Shown piece after piece: positions 63,948 to 64,000 of a stretch of DNA of 64,000 bases. The position numbers and the translations under genes were made by a program. How positions within the stretch are numbered: position 1 is the stretch's first letter; each line of letters begins with the position of its first letter. Below the pieces are notes generated by a model. That model was not told the DNA's origin. It worked only from the letters and a program-made list of their open reading frames with translations, and made no database searches. Source of the DNA: CAYYKK01 sp046351395 (GTDB taxonomy: Bacteria; Myxococcota_A; Polyangia; Polyangiales; Polyangiaceae); assembly GCA_046351395.1 (NCBI GenBank), contig JAXLYP010000015.1:201271-265270 (forward strand), written 5' to 3'.

Positions 63948-64000
63948 ATGGTGCGTCGTGACGCCAAGGAGCAACGGAGCGGCTCGCCGCGCTGGCGCTC
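63948..64000 (+). CDS. Possible gene start at the window edge
   Basis: An ATG at 63948, divergent from the gene at 63911, opens M-V-R-R-D-A-K-E-Q-R and runs off the end. Too short to confirm. Confidence 0.25.
   Translation, partial: MVRRDAKEQRSGSPRWR

Overview
The window looks like chromosomal DNA of a high-GC myxobacterium (Polyangia type). This is an inference from gene content: a surface protein with DUF4215-type Cys-rich repeats and a MYXO-CTERM-like tail, two membrane-anchored eukaryote-like Ser/Thr kinases, many lipoproteins with Gly/Ser/Thr-rich linkers after the lipobox, an orphan type VI secretion (T6SS) VgrG island, and strong G/C bias at third codon positions. I see no tRNA, rRNA, CRISPR array or intact prophage.

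Layout. 1-13.5 kb: NHL, FG-GAP and Asp-box repeat proteins, an oxidoreductase, small hypotheticals, a dead IS91-like transposase and a Ser/Thr kinase, mixed with gene fragments. 13.5-24.5 kb: an esterase lipoprotein, several lipoproteins, a PARG-like (poly-ADP-ribose glycohydrolase) protein, a glutathione transferase beside an ECF sigma factor, and more fragments (IS110, IS91, GFA, FAD-oxidoreductase N-terminus). 24.5-28 kb: a DUF3500 lipoprotein translationally coupled to a HupE/UreJ-like membrane protein. 28.1-36.4 kb: the T6SS island, with a spike-tip-like small protein, a VgrG with C-terminal extension, a large coupled protein carrying a GH75-type catalytic pair, a protein with a duplicated terminal domain, and a second kinase. 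36.4-50.9 kb: a beta-propeller lipoprotein, MacB-type remnants, a tail-collar-like fragment, a 1060-residue AAA regulator whose 5' end abuts IS91 debris, then an alpha/beta hydrolase, an AraC regulator, a multicopper oxidase, an NmrA-like protein and a MAPEG protein. 51-58.4 kb: hypothetical and lipoprotein remnants, the MYXO-CTERM surface protein, and a compact five-gene operon (Cys-rich lipoprotein, lipocalin, two thioredoxin-fold proteins, one small lipoprotein). 58.4-64 kb: two lipoproteins, a frameshifted ROK kinase diverging from a WYL regulator, then a housekeeping-like run (HD hydrolase, YqeY-like, GNAT).

Two features run through the window. First, the spaces between intact genes are full of short coding-looking fragments, including at least three copies of one IS91-like transposase, a 116-bp inverted repeat pair and a 64-bp repeat pair. 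Second, about fifteen otherwise healthy genes carry single-base frameshifts. The ROK kinase has several that compensate each other without loss of protein similarity, which suggests some are sequencing errors rather than decay.

The best candidate for a new system is the VgrG / GH75-like island at 28.3-34.6 kb. The five-gene lipocalin-thioredoxin operon and the PARG-like protein come next. All family assignments are by eye; no search was run.
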